Assembly: GCA_023336875.1 (NCBI GenBank)
Contig: JAMBLH010000209.1
Coordinates: forward strand, 1 to 6,700
Length of the DNA stretch: 6,700 bases
Source of the DNA: Actinomycetes bacterium
GTDB lineage: Bacteria; Actinomycetota; Acidimicrobiia; Spongiisociales; UBA5794
Direction of reading: 5' to 3'
Positions 5,538 to 6,700 of the stretch are shown piece after piece. A program made the translations under genes and the position numbers. Under the pieces are notes generated by a model. The model searched no databases and had not been told where the DNA came from. It was given only the letters and a program-made list of their open reading frames with translations. Position 1 is the stretch's first letter; each line of letters opens with the position of its first letter.

Positions 5538-6311
5538 ATGCAGGAGTGGGTCAGAAATCTGTTATCTCCGCGCGTCGGTGAACGAGTGTCCGGGACCCCG
5601 ACGAGCGCGAGCGGGGCATCGTCCTTCTTTCTCTGGTGGGATCTTCCCTACGGGGAGCGCCTCATCGAGGTATCCGTCACACTCGATGTCGCCGCGAGGC
5701 CAGAGATCGATAGGTTGGTGTCGTTCGCCATCCAGGGAACGTTTGCCAAGCCGGGAGGGGGGAGCTGTCACCTCGGTCTTCAGCATCATCCCCGATTTCC
5801 TCACCGCGGTGCGGTGAATTGGGAGGGCTACACAGCCAAGGGCGAGCGTCTCGAGTCCAGCGAGCCTGTTATCCCTTCGGCGATTGACGAGAAGGCGACT
5901 CGAGATTTCCGATGGGAGAAGGGTGTACCGTACCGACTCACGATCGAGCGCGGCGAGGAGCGATCAGACGGCTTGTTTCCGTGGCTGGGTTCGATCACGA
6001 ATCTTCGCAGTGGCGAGCGTGACGAGATCCGACAACTGTTCAGCAGGAGTCCCTACATCCGCGGACCTGTCATGTATATCGAATCATTCGGTCCATGTGA
6101 TGGTCCCAGATTCGAAGCACGCTGGTCCAACGCGACAGCGGTGTCGGTCGATGGGGGAGTGCGGGCGGTGAAGTCGATGAGGGTCGACTACCAACCTCAC
6201 GCTGCGGGGGGATGCACGAATACGAATTCCCGTGTCGAAGAAAACGAATTCGTTCAACGGGCTGGCCAGATGCGCACCACGAAGCCAGGATCAACGATCC
6301 GTCTCAAGTAG
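5538..6311 (+). CDS. DUF3472-like beta-sandwich protein
   Basis: This 257-aa, mainly beta protein has no signal peptide or membrane helix. Its order of motifs resembles DUF3472: an early strand EVSVTLDV (44-51), FAIQGTF (63-69), the GSCHLGLQHHP segment (75-85), NWEGY (94-98), FRWEKGVPYRLTIERG (124-139), YIESFGPCDGPRFEARWSNA (starting at 180). The match is from memory of the family's pattern (WxxGxxYR and an ESF/RxxxxxN ending), so the assignment is moderate. The biochemical role is unknown; carbohydrate binding is a common guess for such folds but is not shown here. The tail after residue 220 is low in hydrophobics and probably disordered. The start has no Shine-Dalgarno sequence but a TAAGAT box 6 nt upstream. 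Its 3' end runs into a palindrome-rich region. Confidence 0.8.
   Translation: MQEWVRNLLSPRVGERVSGTPTSASGASSFFLWWDLPYGERLIEVSVTLDVAARPEIDRLVSFAIQGTFAKPGGGSCHLGLQHHPRFPHRGAVNWEGYTAKGERLESSEPVIPSAIDEKATRDFRWEKGVPYRLTIERGEERSDGLFPWLGSITNLRSGERDEIRQLFSRSPYIRGPVMYIESFGPCDGPRFEARWSNATAVSVDGGVRAVKSMRVDYQPHAAGGCTNTNSRVEENEFVQRAGQMRTTKPGSTIRLK
6229..6261. repeat. Inverted repeats within the 3' end of the DUF3472-like gene
   Basis: AACGAATTCGTT at 6243-6254 is a perfect 12-bp palindrome. It sits between CCCGT (6229-6233) and ACGGG (6257-6261), which are also inverse complements. A second GAATTC lies at 6224-6229. Together they mark the beginning of the palindrome-rich stretch that continues past the stop codon. 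Confidence 0.5.
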
Positions 6312-6314
6312 CGG

Positions 6315-6348
6315 GGAACGCAACGCGTTCGGGAACGCGTGGCGTTCC
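6315..6348. repeat. Long hairpin directly after the DUF3472-like gene
   Basis: GGAACGC (6315-6321) pairs with GCGTTCC (6342-6348). After one A-G mismatch (6322/6341), ACGCGTT (6323-6329) pairs with AACGCGT (6334-6340), leaving a CGGG tetraloop. This gives 14 base pairs, starting 4 nt after the stop codon. It could stop transcription or protect the mRNA end. No long T-run follows (only TT), so factor-independent termination is doubtful. Confidence 0.6.
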
Positions 6349-6413
6349 TTGGGAGTTGTTTGCAACTCCGGGGAACCGAACCCGCCTAACCAGAGTTGCG
6401 AAGCAACTCCCAA
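6349..6413. repeat. Two palindromes that also pair with each other (nested inverted repeat)
   Basis: Hairpin A: GGAGTTG (6352-6358) with CAACTCC (6363-6369), loop TTTG. Hairpin B: GAGTTGC (6393-6399) with GCAACTC (6403-6409), loop GAA. In addition TTGGGAGTTG (6349-6358) is the exact inverse complement of CAACTCCCAA (6404-6413). The pairing continues through 6359-6368 with 6393-6403, with one wobble and one bulged G. So either two 7-bp hairpins or one stem of about 20 bp around a 24-nt loop can form. This is not explained by any coding feature. Confidence 0.65.
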
Positions 6414-6415
6414 GC

Positions 6416-6447
6416 AATGCGAAGCATTACCATTGCCCGACCCGGGC
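6416..6447. repeat. Two small hairpins leading into the tRNA
   Basis: AATGC (6416-6420) and GCATT (6424-6428) flank a GAA triloop. GCCCG (6435-6439) and CGGGC (6443-6447) flank ACC, and the last arm includes the first four bases of the tRNA. GCAATG (6414-6419) can also pair with CATTGC (6431-6436) as an alternative. Confidence 0.45.
6428..6433 (+). promoter_or_regulatory. Possible -10 box for the tRNA gene
   Basis: TACCAT, the same hexamer as at the LCP start, ends 10 nt before the mature tRNA. Transcription would start 3-4 nt upstream of it. There is no recognisable -35 box, and the region is occupied by hairpins. Confidence 0.25.
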
Positions 6448-6517
6448 GTTTAGCTCAGTTGGCTAGAGCACCGCCCTTACAAGGCGGGGGTCACTGGTTC
6501 GAGTCCAGTAACGCCCA
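6444..6517 (+). tRNA. tRNA-Val (anticodon UAC)
   Basis: The full cloverleaf is visible. Acceptor GGGCGTT (6444-6450) pairs with AACGCCC (6510-6516) and is followed by discriminator A6517. The D arm has GCTC/GAGC. The anticodon stem CCGCC/GGCGG (6471-6475, 6483-6487) closes the loop CTTACAA, giving anticodon TAC at 6478-6480, which reads GUA valine codons. The variable region is 6488-6492, and the T arm is ACTGG-TTCGAGT-CCAGT (6493-6509). CCA is not encoded (CGA follows), so CCA-adding enzyme must complete the end. Confidence 0.97.
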
Positions 6518-6613
6518 CGAATGTCGGGTTTGGCGGTGCAGGTACCGCTCGAGGGATTACGTTTGGACCGGCCCAGATGGCCATCGACCTCGCGGCACCG
6601 CTACCGTCGCTCC
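6518..6613. other. Spacer between tRNA-Val and the DUF1697 gene
   Basis: No coding sequence is apparent. Two small stems are seen: GCGGT (6533-6537) with ACCGC (6544-6548), and GGCC (6570-6573) with GGCC (6579-6582). There is no T-run that would mark the tRNA's terminator. TACCGT at 6602-6607 is a candidate -10 box for the next gene. Confidence 0.4.
6602..6607 (+). promoter_or_regulatory. Candidate -10 box of the DUF1697 gene (leaderless start)
   Basis: TACCGT matches TAnnnT, lies 6 nt before ATG 6614, and no Shine-Dalgarno sequence intervenes. This repeats the arrangement at 5526-5538. Confidence 0.35.
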
Positions 6614-6700
6614 ATGCCCGTTTACGTAGCCTTTCTGCGTGGTATGAATGTCGGGGGTCGCCGCGTCAAGAATGCCGAGCTTTCAATGTGCTTCGAGGCC
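6614..6700 (+). CDS. DUF1697 family protein (N-terminal 29 residues, cut by window end)
   Basis: The visible start reads MPVYVAFLRGMNVGGRRVKN followed by AELSMCFEA. YVAFLRG-NVGG followed by a short basic loop and a helix beginning near AEL is the characteristic opening of DUF1697 proteins, small cytoplasmic alpha/beta proteins of unknown function that are normally around 170-180 aa. Only the first strand and helix are present here because the window ends at base 6700 with the frame open. ATG 6614 is chosen because the motif begins immediately after it. Confidence 0.85.
   Translation, partial: MPVYVAFLRGMNVGGRRVKNAELSMCFEA

Noticed and set aside
5117..5581. 154-codon + frame opposite the DUF454 gene
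   Set aside because: DUF454 is a firm match on the - strand, and this frame also overlaps the start of the DUF3472-like gene.
6349..6443. CRISPR-like repeat array before the tRNA
   Set aside because: The repeats are palindromes of different sequence with no constant repeat or regular spacers.
6444..6517. Integration (attachment) site at the tRNA
   Set aside because: No second copy of the tRNA 3' end and no integrase gene are seen in the window.
6212..6629. Several + frames across the gene tail, palindrome array and tRNA
   Set aside because: They read through hairpins and the tRNA gene, so they cannot be believable proteins.

Overview
The window looks like an ordinary chromosomal segment of a moderately GC-rich actinobacterium. 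Evidence for this is the pairing of an LCP-family cell-wall ligase with an undecaprenyl-phosphate sugar transferase, several GTG starts, starts that lack a Shine-Dalgarno sequence but have an Actinobacteria-type TAnnnT box 6-8 nt upstream, and a tRNA without an encoded CCA end. Acidimicrobiia or a close relative is a guess from protein style, not a demonstrated placement. No transposase, phage gene, CRISPR array or rRNA was found.

Layout. Positions 2-67 hold the last 21 codons of an unidentified + strand gene, which ends against a small stem-loop. Next is a - strand gene (86-1549) for an LCP-family glycopolymer ligase with an unusual N-terminal multi-spanning membrane module. A 157-bp divergent spacer (1550-1706) carries a good dyad-symmetric element centred on 1620. 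Then comes a + strand run: a 640-aa protein that appears to join a 12-helix flippase-like half to a complete bacterial sugar transferase (1707-3629), a small CoA-binding Rossmann protein (3657-4055), a conserved-looking unknown protein (4110-4730) and a four-CxxC zinc-ribbon protein (4730-5071) coupled to it by a TGATG overlap. A DUF454/YbaN-type membrane protein (5068-5517, -) converges on the zinc-ribbon gene so tightly that both stop codons lie in one CTAG. It diverges, across only 20 bp, from a DUF3472-like protein (5538-6311, +). Positions 6312-6443 are a dense set of palindromes just upstream of tRNA-Val(UAC) (6444-6517). The window ends in the first 29 codons of a DUF1697 protein (6614-6700).

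How it may work together. The divergent pair at 86-3629 could supply three membrane steps of a cell-wall glycopolymer route. The sugar transferase half would load the first sugar-phosphate onto undecaprenyl phosphate, the flippase-like half would move the lipid-linked glycan outward, and the LCP protein would attach it to peptidoglycan. Glycosyltransferases that extend the chain are not in the window. The most notable points are the flippase/sugar-transferase fusion, the dyad element between the two genes, and the nested, mutually exclusive hairpins before the tRNA.
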